Shown here: positions 46,650 through 58,661 of the stretch, piece by piece | Numbering within the stretch: the first letter of the stretch is position 1 | Layout of the letters: each line of letters opens with the position of its first letter | From: Abelmoschus esculentus | Lineage: Eukaryota; Streptophyta; Magnoliopsida; Malvales; Malvaceae | DNA length: 64,000 nt | Assembly (NCBI GenBank): GCA_035048815.1 | Contig: JAUCBN010000042.1 | Coordinates: forward strand, 7,750,001 to 7,814,000 | Reading direction: 5' to 3' | Translations under genes and position numbers: made by a program | The notes under the pieces: model-generated | Databases searched by the model: none | The model's input: the letters and a program-made list of their open reading frames with translations, nothing else | What the model was told of the DNA's origin: nothing

Positions 46650-48240
46650 TTTTTATTATGACTAAATAAAAAAAATACTAAATAAAGAGAGATAGTGATT
46701 AGATAGCACCCGTAATGTCGCAAAAAAGCATCATCGGATAATATTAAACCACTGATAGAGTGAGATCAATAAATTAACCTAAAAAAAATTAAATATAAAT
46801 TAATTAAAATAACTAGATATTACAAAACATAAAATAAAATAAAAAACACTTACCGTAGAGTATAAAATTGCTTGTAATGAGAGATTGAACTGTTAGAGAT
46901 ATTTGAAAGAAATTCGCTAAAAATTAACTTATTGAAGAATCGAAAAGTATGAAATTATAGAGTTAAAATATATATTTTCGCAAGCAAAACTAAAGAATAA
47001 AATTGTTTAATAGTGTATATAAAGGGAGAGGGATAGGTCAATCTCAATTATAATCGTTAATAAATTAAATGTTGTACACATGTTACAAGTGTATTCTCAA
47101 ATTCCATAGGTTGACAGTTTGAAACAATGAAACTCTAAATTAAAAGAAATTATTTAAAAGTTTTAAGTTGTTATATATTCTTTTAGTTCTTAGGTATATT
47201 TTTTTAACCGTTATCTGTTTATATTATAAAAAGTTGTTATATGTACGAATAAAATTATATATGAAATTAATATTTTTTAAATATTTAATTTAATTAGGAT
47301 CTATTTATTGTTGGGCCCTTCTTTTTATGTTCTTGTGCACTCGTTTCTATTATGCATATCCAAAAACCTCATTAAATTTAATAGGAAATTAACTGAAAAA
47401 AATATTGATCAGAAAAAAAGATAATGAGTGCATAAATTGAAAAAAAGAAATTGTAATAACAACAACGACAACCATTGAAAAAAAGATTAATTCTTACAAG
47501 CGAGGACTCATTGACCTCTAAGAATAACAACCGTTTCATTAATCGCTTAGGTTAAAAGGTTCGTGCTCAAATATTAATTCTTACAAGCGAGGACTCATTG
47601 AAAAAAAAAATTGTAATAACCTGAATTTTAAAATTAGAAAGCCAGGTTAATCCAACACGTTTAGGCTTCGTCATTTGGGTCTAAGAGATTTGTTAGACTT
47701 ATCTTTGAGCTTTAGGTTTGTATTTTTGGTTTTTATTGGGCTTAGAGGGATTTTAAGTGTGTACATTTGGGTAATATTTTAATTTAATACAGAGAGGGGA
47801 AGATGATTTAATTCTTTCTACAAAAATTAAAAGGGATTTTATTAGGCTCGAGAGTCGTAAGTTAAATGATTAGAGCTTTTGTTTTTATTATTTAATGTCT
47901 GATTGAAATTTTTACTCTCAATTATTGATAATGGGTGGTTGAGAAAATTTACGATGGACTAAGACGATGATGGAATATGATATAAGACTATCAACGACGA
48001 CATTGACATCAATTTTGATTTTAAGGTTTGGGGTTTTATGATTTTTGGTATTATTTTATAAATTTTAAAAATATTAGAATATTTATTTTTATTTATTTAA
48101 AAAAACATAAAACATATATCAATTTATTATTAGGTGATAATTTGTTTAATAGGTAGTTAAAAAATATTAGATATCTATTTTATAAAATATATAATTTAAA
48201 CTATGTTTATGTTAAACCTCGTTTAAAATACAGTAGAATT
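46650..48240. other. AT-rich spacer with a 29-bp direct repeat; possible LTR start
   Basis: No gene is visible. ATTAATTCTTACAAGCGAGG... (29 bp) occurs at 47486-47514 and again at 47573-47601. TGTAATAACCTGAATTTTAAA at 47612 looks like an LTR start on the plus strand, but no matching end was found. Confidence 0.4.
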
Positions 48241-48457
48241 TGATTTGAACATTGTCCAAGCTGGAAAGGAAAACTATATTTGTTTTCATCTCTTTATTTT
48301 CTTGCCAAATCTCTAGAAACCCTTGATCCTCGTTCGGTGTTCTGCCAAATTAACGAATTATTTCAATCGTTTCTTAAGAATTGTTGAAATTTGCCAAACA
48401 GCTTTTTCCCTGCCTTGAACATGAACCCTAATCTCAACCCGTCATAAACCCCTACTG

Positions 48458-48527
48458 AGAGATCAAAGGGAGATATACATGTATTTATAAGTAGAGATCA
48501 AAGGGAGATATACATGTATTTATAAGT
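48458..48527. repeat. 35-bp tandem duplication
   Basis: AGAGATCAAAGGGAGATATA begins at 48458 and again at 48493, with the following ...CATGTATTTATAAGTA also shared. The two copies are essentially identical, so the duplication is recent. Confidence 0.9.
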
Positions 48528-48553
48528 AAACAGGGGATGAATGAACCCATACC

Positions 48554-48797
48554 TTTAACAAGAACAAAGAAGTGGAAGTCCTGAGCAGAAGGATCCATGG
48601 GAATTTAGAGCTGTTAATGGAAAATTCCAAAGGGATGGCATGATCCAAAGAGAGAACAATTCATTCGAAAATCCATGTCGACAGTGGATCAATGCGATCC
48701 CTTTGGAGCTCTCCACCTGCACTAACGACGGGATTTTGGGATTTTCATAGCGGAGGGGGATGAGTTTGGGGTGTTTGATTGATTTCTTTTATAGCAG
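48554..48797 (-). other. Possible promoter and first exon of an unrecognised gene
   Basis: On the minus strand, CTATAAAAG at about 48788-48796 is a good TATA box in non-AT-rich sequence. About 190 bp later, ATG at 48598 opens MDPSAQDFHFFVLVK, followed by a donor-like AAAG/GTATGG at 48553. I do not recognise the peptide and see no following exon. Two ATGs lie upstream of it. It may be an isolated gene fragment or a retroelement leader. Confidence 0.25.
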
Positions 48798-48899
48798 AAG
48801 AAAACGGTTGAGCGAAGCTCTTGGCCTACACAACTCCCCTATCTGACGTTCACGCGTTCCGGTTGACAGGAAGTTAGGCCAAGAATCTAAATCGTGTGG

Positions 48900-49517
48900 C
48901 CATTTTCTACGTCTCTATATATTCATCATTTAAGATTAAAACTTAAAATTAAAAATTAAGATAGAATTTAAAAATATAGGAGCTCTCTAGCTCAAGCCGT
49001 TAACGGCACGGTTCGAGCATCAACAATCTTAGTAGAGTGATCGAGCGATTAATGTCAAATAGTAGAAATTATATTCTAAAACAGATACTACTGTAATTAC
49101 TATTAGCTTGTTTAAAATTAAAGATATATTGTATTTTTAAAATTTAAAATTTATAATTAAAGGTTAAGAATTAAAAATTAATATTTTTAATGTTGAGTTA
49201 AGAAAAGAGACAGCAAAGTGTCGTTAGACTATTTCAAATTTTTTTAAGGGTGTCTTATGTCTTTATTTTAAAAAAATATTAATTATGTCTTTAATTTTTT
49301 TTCTCACCAAATTAAATTCTTGCAATATGAAATTTTATTCATTTACCCCTTTAATCAATGTTAACGGTTAAACTTAATAATTTTTTATTAATTGATGTTA
49401 AATAATTATATACATCCAATTATAAAAATAAAAAATAGTAAAAAATTATTTTAAAAGATATAAAAGAAAATTGTATCAAATTAAATTTAAACTAAATATT
49501 ATCTTTGTCAACCATGT
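48900..49517. other. AT-rich spacer, no gene seen
   Basis: No coding frame or RNA gene is visible in this stretch. Confidence 0.5.
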
Positions 49518-50322
49518 AAAAATGGTTAAATTCTATGACGGGTATCGAACATCGCTGAACACTGTTAATGATGAACACCGTTGAACATTATTAAACCAAT
49601 TAATAAAGATTAAAAAATGTAAAGATTCAACATATAATTATAAATTATTTAAAATAATTTTTTATTAAATTATTTTGTATATATTATTTTATTTTTTAAA
49701 CAATTGAATAAAATACTAATTTAAATTAATTTTAAAAAATAAAAATCTTAAACTCTAAACCTAAAACCAAAATCTAAAATTCAAAACATAAATCACTAAA
49801 CATTAAACTCTAATCCCTAAAACTAAAACATAAAATCAAAAACCCTAAAAATATTAAACCATAAACACTAAATCTAAACCCTAAAATAACCAAAACCCCT
49901 ATATCTAAATCTTAAACTAATTTAAGGTTTCAAGTTTAGGGTTTATATTTTTAGTTTCAAATTTTCTATTTTAGGGTTTAGGTTATGGTTATATTTTTAG
50001 ATTTTAGGGTTTATAATTTTATTGTTTTAGAGTTTAGAGTTTATGATTTAATGTTTTGGATTTTAAGATTTAATGTTTAGTATTTTAGCTTGTGTTTAGG
50101 ATTTTAGGTTTTGAATTTAATATTTTTTATTTTTAAATTAAAAATTTTTAAAAATAAAATATAATATATAATTTGTTTTAAATTTTATTTTAAATAATTT
50201 AAAAATATATTTTAGTCCTCTAAATTTTTAATTTTTATTAATTAATTTAATAGTGTTTAGCAATATTCATTGTTAGTGGTGTTCAACAATATTTAACGTA
50301 CATGATAGACTTATCCTATTTT
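49518..50322. mobile_element. Inverted-repeat element with telomere-like CCCTAAA runs
   Basis: The arms pair: GTTGAACATTATTAAACCAA on the left against TTAATTTAATAGTGTTTAGC on the right, and GAACACCGTTGAAC against GTTCAACAATATTTAAC. The axis is near 49925. The left arm has many AAACCCTAAA-type runs; the right arm has the complementary TTTAGGGTTTA runs. There is no transposase. It resembles the element at 5515-6540 in structure, though the arms differ in sequence. Confidence 0.65.
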
Positions 50323-50826
50323 TCCAAAAAAACTTTCAGTTGTAATTTAATAGGAGCAAAGGACTAATTAAATTTAAATGTTATGTACATGTGTTCAAAT
50401 TACCTTTATTTAACTCAGTTTATTACAAAAGATTTTTCTTTAACTCAAAAGAAGAAACCAAGGGAGAGGTGCTATAGGAGCGGGTCGGGGCTACCCCTCG
50501 ATGCGTAGGGCTGCGAGAACACAATGGGAGGCACGTAAAATCTTGTCCCTTTGCTTTCGGCGATGAGCTGTAATTTGGACAAAATTATTAATTGAAATTT
50601 ATATTTAAAATATCTCATACTGAAACATAGAATTTACTCAATCCATAAGATTTTGTTTCGAAGGTAAATAGGATATTTTAAGAATAAAGTCTTTTACTTT
50701 TTTAACGTATTCATACTTAAATTTTATTATAAAAATTAAAATGAGAATTTATAATGCACAAAAATAAATTTCATACAAATATATTTTTTAAAAAAATAAA
50801 AACTAACATCTTTAGATCATAAATAG

Positions 50827-51080
50827 GAGAAAATATATCATGGCTAAGTCCTACCATATCATCCATAAGACCGACCATTAAAAATCATCCATCTCATCAT
50901 TTTTTATGTCATATTTTCTTAAATGAATCTTCACTCATATTTATTATTAATTCATTTTAAAAATAATTTTTTCAAGTGAAGATTCTCTTGAGAAAAAATA
51001 TGAGAAAAATAGATGAGATGTGTAATTTTTAGTGGTTGATCTATGGAGACGTGATGAGACTTACCCATAATAGAATTTCT
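50827..51080. mobile_element. Mutator-type MITE (copy 2), intact with target duplication
   Basis: The left end GAGAAAATATATCATGGC answers the right end ACCCATAATAGAATTTCT. Inner pairs include TGAATCTTCACT against AGTGAAGATTC, and CATCCATCTCATC against GATGAGATG. The flanks TCATAAATAG (50817-50826) and TCATAAATAG (51081-51090) are identical, a 9-10 bp target duplication. It is 254 bp with no nested insert. Copy 1 lies at 15811-16235. Confidence 0.85.
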
Positions 51081-51090
51081 TCATAAATAG

Positions 51091-52578
51091 GGTTATAAAA
51101 AGGTAAAAACTCTAATTCAAATATTGGAAATAAAAAGATAAGAAATATTAGCAAAACTCGGCGATAAGGTAAAACCATCAATAAAAATATTAAAAAATAT
51201 ATTATAAAATTAGGATATGTTGACAACACGTTTATTATCATCAACTTAATCACGAACAAAAGAGACAATTGAACTTGTAACTAAATCCAGTTGGAGGATT
51301 CAAAACACGAAGATCAATAGGATAATATAAAGATTGAAAGAGCGTCATCTTATCAGTCATTGGGACGTCAAATCCAACTCGAATAAAAATAAATAAATAA
51401 TAATAATAAAAGCAATCAAATGACCAATTAAGAATAAAATAGTGTGCCAAGAGACAAAAATTATATATCAAAAGATAAAGACATCATAAAGATAAAATTA
51501 TTAAAATTAAAATGATTAGATCATAAAAAAACAAATAAATAAAAAATATAACCGACGATTGACGATCAACATTAAAACAGACTTTGTCATAGGTTATAAA
51601 AGTTATAAAAATGAAAGAGTATATGACTAGGGAAATGGATATACCGTTAATAAAGCCTCTTATATTAAAATTAATCTAATTCTATATTAATTTATGGATA
51701 AATTATATCAGTGATCAACCAATTCAATGGTATTTGTATTTTGATGATTTAATACGAAAAACTTTTATTTCAAGTTATTACCATGTGATTTTAAAGTAAT
51801 TATTTATTTTAGAAAATGATATGTGAACTTAAAGTGATGTGTCGATTCGAATATAATTAAAAATTTAACGATTAAATGATAAATAAAATTTTGTTTTAAC
51901 ATGATATTGAAAGTTTTTTATTTTAGTCGACCAAAATAGGATCACATTTATTGTTATTTCACCCATGTATTATTATTTGAAGAATTACTTAATCCATACA
52001 CCCTTATAAATTAAAGTTAAGCATGTAAATTAGAGGCGAATATATAACATTTTTAGGAAATAAATAGATTTTTAATAAAAAAATATATAGAATATTTTAA
52101 ATTGTTTATGAAGTTTTAATGGTCTAACCCCATTAAGTCCATACTTAATAACGAACGTATTCAAGGACAGACGAGATAGCCCGGTTGAGTAAGGCCTCTA
52201 AAGCAGGTAAGAGCAACAATGAAGCAGCTACTGTTGTTTGGGAAGAAAATGAGCTTTAAGTGCAGTCCACCACAATATGACTCTTTTTTTTAGAGTTCCG
52301 TTCCTCTAACAATATTCAAAATAAAGATCTATTAAATAGATAGAAATTACAATAACAATTTTTCTAAATTTTGTATATAAGTATATTTGAATCCACAACA
52401 TTTTAAGTATTAAAATAACCACAATGACAACCAAATTAATACTCATTCAACAAAAAGTAATAAGTAATAGTAATGTAATTAACAAACCTAATAGAAAAAA
52501 AAAAAATATGATTCTTTTGAGGCCTGTTGCTGCAAAATAAAAAAAAAATAATTAAAAAAACAAAAAAATATTTTGAAA
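51091..52578. other. AT-rich spacer, no gene seen
   Basis: The small minus-strand frames here are AT-driven and have no recognisable domains. Nothing else is supported. Confidence 0.5.
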
Positions 52579-52647
52579 GGACTCAACCAGGATCGAACCA
52601 GTGACCTCTTTATTTGATTCAAATGTTCTACCACTGAGCTATAGACC
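52579..52647 (-). tRNA. tRNA-Cys-like sequence, probably a pseudogene
   Basis: On the minus strand the internal promoter boxes are clear: A box TAGCTCAGTGG and B box GGTTCGATCC, spaced as in a tRNA. The GAGGTCACTGGTTC segment and the 3' end GGTTGAGTCC match plant tRNA-Cys(GCA). The anticodon arm is damaged: the GCA anticodon is gone, one base is missing and the stem no longer pairs. The acceptor stem has three mismatches. If a 7-base loop is forced, the anticodon would read CAA. It lies about 155 bp before the copia element. Confidence 0.6.
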
Positions 52648-52801
52648 TCAGTAAAATATTTCATTAGCATCAGCATTTTAATTTATTACTTACTCTAATA
52701 AAGCTCCTTTCTCGACCTTTTATCCTTCCTCGTTTCAGTCACGAAAGAAAACATGTTTCGGCGAGTGATGGCCGTCAGATACCCTCTTCCTCAGTCTAGT
52801 T

Positions 52802-53298
52802 TGTAAGTATTAAACGAGCATGAACGCAGCGGAAAAGAATCGAAATAAATACCTCCGGCCATTGTCAAAAACTTATACCAAAATGAGATGTGGTTGCACC
52901 ACCGTTGAGACCTCGAACCACCATGGTAACACCTCGAACCACCGTGGTAACACCTCGGACCACAGTGAAATTAAAGAATTCGGCTACTAAATAATTAAAA
53001 CCGCCAAGATCTTCTAAGCACTCAAAACTCACTAGATGAAATATGTGATGCTTGTGTTTGATGCTTAGGGACCTTAGGCTCAATTGGTATTTATAGGGGT
53101 TCATTCATCATGAACCACCAACCAAATGGACAAAAATGCCCCTTTAACTCCTCGACACTATCACCTTAACCGGCTGAAAGGTTGAACGTGGGAATGTGCG
53201 TGAATATCCATGCACCTTAGTTTCCATGTCCACGTTTTCAATAGTGGAAACATGGAAACGGTTCAAAAGAACCACTCAACATGGTTATCCAAGCAACA
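52802..53298 (-). repeat. Copia 3' LTR
   Basis: It is 497 bp with TG...CA ends (on the minus strand TGTTGCTTGG to ATACTTACA). Inside it, a short block of the form CCTCGAACCACCATGGTAACA repeats about three times at 52910-52965. The frame at 52865-53104 comes from this LTR. Confidence 0.85.
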
Positions 53299-53578
53299 TT
53301 CTCCCACTTGGTTCGTATTGTTCATAAGAACTTAAAGTAACATAATGTATGAATCATATCGATATTTTCTCTCATGATTGAATTATATCTTCCATGTATC
53401 ACAATACATAAAGTCTTAACGCTTTAGCCCATATACTTAATGAATAAACCCAATGTTTATTCTAGGTCCAAACTTTAGTGATATCTCTCGAAACAATTAA
53501 CTTAATGTGTACACAATATAAATGAGAAATATCAAACTTTATTTAGAGTTTCAAATGAATTGTTCTTACAATGAAAAA

Positions 53579-54061
53579 TTACAAAGTAGGAACAAGTCCC
53601 ATAGTGACAACATGATCCTTATATTTATGTGGTGGCATGCCCTTAGTCAAAGGATCAGCTAACATCTGCTCAGTGTTAATGTGTTCAATGACCACTTTCT
53701 TTTCCTTAACAAGTTCCCTTATGGCTAGATACTTAATGTCGATGTGTTTACTTCGACTTCCACTTTTGTTGTTCTTATCCATAAAGACATCAACTAAATT
53801 GTCACAATATATCCTTAATGGCCAATAGATTGAATCCACAAGTTTAAGCCCAGAAATGAAACTCTTTAACCATATTCCATGTGAGGTAGCCTCAAAACAT
53901 GAAACGAACTCGGCCTCCATAGTGGAAGTAGCAGTTAAAGTTTGCTTAATGCTTCTCCAAAATATAGCTTCGCCGTCAAACATAAATATGTAACCTGATG
54001 TTGATTTACGTGAATCAACACAACCAGCAAAGTCTAAATCGTAGTAGCCAATCACCTCCAA
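53579..54061 (-). pseudogene. Copia RNase H domain
   Basis: The 160-codon open stretch has GYYDLDFAGCVDSRKSTSGY, then TSTMEAEF, then RSKHIDIKYLAIRE and ADPLTKGMP, the standard copia RNase H block series. The domain is open to its natural C-terminal stop. It is disconnected from the reverse transcriptase by an out-of-frame gap at 54062-54160. Confidence 0.85.
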
Positions 54062-54160
54062 ATGGTCGGATCGTCTCTATGTAAGCATGTATTCTTTTGT
54101 CCCTTTGAGGTATCTCAAAACCTTCTTTGCAACTTTCTAGTGGTCTATACCTGGATTACT

Positions 54161-55173
54161 CTAATATCTTCCCAACATCCCAACGGCAAATGCAATGTCA
54201 GGTCTTGTACAGACTTGAGCATACATCAGGCTTCCAACAGCAGAAGCATATGGAATGTTTCTCATTTGCTCTTTCTCAAATTCGTTCTTCGGGCATTGGT
54301 TCAAATTAAACTTATCACCCTTCACGATAGGAGCAACACTAGGTGAACAATCTTTCATCCGAAACCTTTCTAAAACTTTGTTGATATAGGTTTCTTGAGA
54401 TAGACCTATGACACCTTTATGTCTATCACGATGAATCTTAATGCCAATGACATAAGATGCATCACCCATATCTTTCATATCAAAGTTTTTAGAAAGAAAT
54501 TGTTTCACCTCATGTAGCATACCTCTGTCATTCATTGCAAGTAAAATATCATCCACATATAGGATAAGAAAATAAATTTTACTCTCATTGGCCTTCTGGT
54601 ATATACATTGATCCATGATATTCTCAACAAAATCAAATGAAAAAATAACTTCATGAAATTTTAAATATCATTGTCGGGAGGCTTGTTTTTTAACTTATAA
54701 ACTAAGTGATCACCATCACTAGAGGAAAATCATTCAGGTTGTTTCATGTATACCTCTTCCTCTAGATCACCATTAAGAAAGACAGTTTTCACATCCATTT
54801 GTTGTAACTCAAGGTCAAATTGAGCTACAAATGCTAACAAAATGCGTAAGGAATCTTTCTTAGATACTGAACTAAAAGTCTCAGTGTAATCGATTCCTTC
54901 TCGCTGAGTGAATCCTTTAGCAACGAGTCTTGCTTTATATCTTTCTATGTTGCCTTTTGAGTCTCTTTTTGTTTTGAAGATCTATTTACATCCAATGGCT
55001 TTTACACCATCAGGCAACGGTATAAGATCCCAAACTTCATTGCTCTTCATAAAATTTATCTCATCCTTCATAGCATCATACCATAATTGTGACTCATTGC
55101 AGCTCATGGCACTTGAAAATGACTCAGGGTCATTTTCAGCTCCAACATTATAGTCAGATTCTTGTAAATACAC
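54161..55173 (-). pseudogene. Copia reverse transcriptase, frameshifted
   Basis: The stretch at 54982-55173 holds the N-terminal block WYDAMKDEINFMKSNEVWDL. The one at 54161-54616 holds the catalytic YFLILYVDDILLA and the SQETYINKVLERF block. Sequence between (54617-54981) is homologous but out of frame. The YVDD catalytic box itself is intact. Confidence 0.85.
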
Positions 55174-55304
55174 AAAATAATCACTAGAAATTGCTGATTT
55201 TCTTTCTCTAATAGATCTTATTAATGTTGAATCAACATTCTCTTGTGGATTATGTTGTTCAACTGGTTGTTCAATAATTTTTGGAATTTCTTGAACAACT
55301 TGAT

Positions 55305-56300
55305 CTATTGGAGTGTTTTAGTAGTTTGTGGAACTTCATTGATTGGTTGTTCAACACCCGATTGAGCTTGAAGGGAGTTATATATGATAATCAATCTCTC
55401 ACTTGAAGTAGATGATTGATCTACGGGTATTGAATCACGAGACAGATCACTCCCACTGATTGATTCATTCTCAAGAAATTTTGCATTTCTTGATTCCACA
55501 ATTCTAGTGCTATTAGATGGACAATAGAATCTAAAACCTTTGGACTTTTCGGCATATCCAATGAAATACCCACTAATAGTCCTTGGGTCCAGTTTCTTTT
55601 CTTGTGGGTTATAAAATCTCACTTCAGACGGGCATCTCCAAACGCGTATATGTCGCAAACTTGGTTTCCAACCTTTGAATAACTCAAAAGGTGTCTTTGA
55701 GGCAGCCTTAGTTGGGACCCGGTTTAATATATACACGGCCATCTTAAGAGCATCAACCCATAAAAAATTAGGTAGCTTAGAGCTACTAAGCATACTTTGC
55801 ACCATGTCCATTAAAGTTCGATTTCTTCTTTCCGCAACACCATTCTGATCAGGCGAGCCTGGCATGGTGTATTGGGAAACTATACCCTTTTCTTGAAGAA
55901 ACTTCGCAAATGGACCATGTGCTTGTCCATCTTCTGTGTATCTACCATAATACTCACCACCTTAATCTGTTCTCACAATCTTTATTTGCTTACAACATTG
56001 TTTCTCTACTTCAGCCTTGAAAACCTTAAAGGCTTCTAACGCTTCACTTTTATGATGAAGCATGTAGAGATACATGTATCGTGAGTAATCATCTATGAAA
56101 GTGATGAAGTATTTCTGACCTTATACATCCATATCTGGGCAACAGATATCAGAATGGATGATTTCCAATATGGTCGAACTCCTCTTGGCACCTTTCTTTG
56201 ACTTATTAGTTTGATTACCCTTAATGCAGTCTACACAAGTATCAAAATTAGTAAAATCTAAGATATTGAGTACCCCATATTTACTAATCTTTTAATCCTT
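55305..56300 (-). pseudogene. Copia integrase region
   Basis: The open stretch at 55305-55865 begins MPGSPDQNGVAERRNRTLMD, with the copia integrase glutamate in GVAERRN, followed by GWKPSLRHIRVWRCP and SGYFIGYAEKSKGFRFY. The upstream part of the core (55870-56300) is homologous but broken. A small gap with stops separates it from reverse transcriptase. Confidence 0.8.
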
Positions 56301-56829
56301 TTTATGAAGATATGACCTAATCTGCGATGCCATAAAGTAGAGGAATCTTCATTTATAACACAACGCTTAATACTAGTTTGAATGTGCATAACATTATGAG
56401 TGACATTATTTTGTAAATCAATAGGGTAAAGTCCATCGCATAAAATTCCATTTTCAACAATTTCAGATTTATAAAATAAACTAAAACCAATATTTGAAAA
56501 ATTAAAATAATACCCTAAGGGTACAAGTCTTGAAACGGAAATTAAATTTCTAGAAAAGCTAGGAATATAAAAATCTTTTCTAAAATTAAAACAAAGCCAC
56601 TACTCGGCACTAATTTACATGTCCCAATAGCTTCCACATGCGATTGCATCTTGTTTCCTGAATAGATGTATCACTCAGCTCCCACTGGTTCCCTCAGGTT
56701 TTTTAATCCATGTAAGGAATTTGAGACATGGATTGTAGAACCAGAATCAATCCACCATGTGTTATAATTAACATCAACCATATTTGACTCAAAGCAAACG
56801 AGTGAGATTGATTTACCTTTCTTTTCAAG

Positions 56830-57587
56830 TCATCTCTTATACTTGACATAGTCCTTCTTCATGTGTCCCTTCTTTTTACAGAAGAAACATGTGGACTCTT
56901 TCTTGATGTCAGTTTGGGGTTGCATTTTAGCTTTCCCCTTTTGCTTGGCTTGGACTGAATTCTTTCCTTGAGTGACCGTCAGTGCACTCTCTCCCATCTC
57001 TAGTACGAGCCTACCTTCTTCTTGATCACACATGGTCAAAAGATCATTAATAGACCATTTATCTTTATGTGTGTTATAAGAGATCTTAAATGGCCTGTAT
57101 TGAGGAGGAATAGTGTTCAATATATAGTGCACTAGGAAAGGTTCAAACATTTCAACCTCAAGTGCTTTAAGTTGAGCTGCCAAATCACGCATCTTATTGA
57201 TGTGATCACGCACACCTCTCACCGTAGTGAGCCTTAAAGATATGAACTTCATAATTAAGGTGTTGGCTAATAACTTTGAGATGTCTGAAATTGTTTCTCT
57301 ATAGCCTTTAAAAGCTCTTGGACATTCTCATAATGCTCAATCGAGCCACGAACATCAGCAGGAACCTTTCTCTTAATGAACATAATACTTAAGTGGTTGG
57401 ATCGCTCCCACTTTTCATATAGAGCAAGATCAGCTTGACTGTTGGTGTCACTGATATGTTGCTCAAATTTCCTTATAGCATAGTCAATATCCATACACCC
57501 TAATTGAAGAAGAATGTCTTCCTTCCAGAACTTAAAGTTCTCACTAGTTAATTCAGGGATATCTACTCTATTATCAAACATATTCAT
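56830..57587 (-). pseudogene. Copia gag, frameshifted, zinc knuckle damaged
   Basis: The stretch at 57267-57587 gives the N-terminal gag (LTSENFKFWKEDILLQLGC, then IMFIKRKVPADVRGS). The one at 56830-57252 gives the rest (FLVHYILNTIPPQYRPFKIS), ending in a zinc knuckle CFFCKKKGHMKKDY whose last cysteine is tyrosine. A frameshift lies near 57253-57266. Confidence 0.85.
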
Positions 57588-57599
57588 AGGTAATAATGC

Positions 57600-58386
57600 T
57601 GCAAAATAAATTTACATACATGCTTAATATAAATTTGAGGCATAACTTAAGCTATAATTTACCAATGCAAATTATAGTAATAATGAATCTAGTGACATAA
57701 AAATTGCCTGTGGGCTAAATTTTTAATTCGATTAGATTCATTTTGATAGAATATTTTCTATCCTTTATGTAAAAATTATTAAATTTATTTTTATATTTCC
57801 TGTGGGTATTTATAAAAATTCATCTAATAATTTTTACCTTCATGTTAAGGGATTTAATATCTAAGCTTTCTTTATGTGATTTTTAACCTTAGTAATTTTA
57901 TTTAACTAAAGATGTTATGGCTAGTCTTTAACTAAATAAAATTATTAAAATCACTTAGCTAGATATTAACCCTAAACTTTATTTAAAGTGTTGCTTGTTC
58001 ATTATTCAACATTTTATGTCTAGTCCTTATGAGATCCTTATTATAATTTTATTTAATTAAAGTTGTTGTGGCTAATTCTCTAATTAAATAAATTATATAA
58101 ATCTCTAGACATATTCTATAATTTTATTACTAAAGCTTTATGTAATAAGTAGTAAAGTTTTATGTACCTAATTTTATGTATATAACTAAATTATAACATA
58201 TCTTAATTTAGGCACATACTATATATTAATTTCTAAAATTTATTTAAGTAAAAATAAATTAATAAATTTTAGAAATTAATCTTATAAAAATAAAATTTCT
58301 GCAACATAATTTTTCTCAAAATTTTAGAATTAAATATCAAAATGGCATTTTAATTTTGAGAATTAAAAATAAAATGACATTCCAAA
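57600..58386 (-). mobile_element. Copia 5' untranslated leader
   Basis: AT-rich sequence without genes lies between gag and the 5' LTR. It contains weak repeats of the form TTAACTAAATAAAATTATTAAAAT near 57900-58090. A clear primer-binding site is not visible next to the LTR. Confidence 0.6.
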
Positions 58387-58661
58387 TGTAAGTATTAAAC
58401 GAGCATAAACGCAACGGAAAAGGATCGAAATAAATACCTCCAGCCATTGTCAAAACCTTATGCCAAAATGAGATGTGGTTGCACCACCGTCGAGACCTCG
58501 AACCATCGTGGTAACACCTCGGACCATCGTGAATTAAAGAATTCGACTACTGAATAATTAGAACCACCAAGATCTTCTAAGCACTCAAAACTCACTAGAT
58601 GAAATATGTGATGCTTGTGTTTGATGCCTAGAAACCACTCAACATGGTTATCCAACCAACA
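58387..58661 (-). repeat. Copia 5' LTR, internally deleted
   Basis: It shares both ends with the 3' LTR (TGTAAGTATTAAACGAGCAT and CAACATGGTTATCCAA) but lacks the middle section equivalent to about 53073-53270. The length is 275 bp against 497 bp. The two LTRs differ at many other sites, so the insertion is old. Confidence 0.85.

Larger units (their letters stand above)
52802..58661 (-). mobile_element. Ty1/copia retrotransposon with 5-bp target duplication
   Basis: LTRs lie at both ends, and on the minus strand the order is gag, integrase, reverse transcriptase, RNase H, as in copia. Target duplications TAGTT flank it (52797-52801 and 58662-58666). It is inserted in the leader of the RPC3-like fragment. 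Coding parts have several shifts and stops. The 5' LTR lacks about 220 bp, so it could not transcribe itself normally. The 700 bp of AT-rich sequence between the 5' LTR and gag has no clear primer site. Confidence 0.9.

Noticed and set aside
49740..50110. Interstitial telomere from a chromosome fusion
   Set aside because: Repeats are degenerate and oriented opposite to a fused telomere, and they lie within a larger inverted repeat.
50460..50575. GC-rich patch that might be an RNA gene or organelle-derived DNA
   Set aside because: I could not fold it as a tRNA or match it to rRNA or an organelle gene that I recognise.
51041..51471. Two hydrophobic minus-strand frames
   Set aside because: They overlap the MITE and AT-rich spacer and have the residue bias expected from AT-rich DNA.
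52753..52805. Short plus-strand frame MFRRVMAVRYPLPQSSL just before the copia insertion
   Set aside because: Too short to support as a gene; more likely the leader of the RPC3-like fragment. Its similarity around GCGAGTGATGGC to the sequence at 61280 may be chance.
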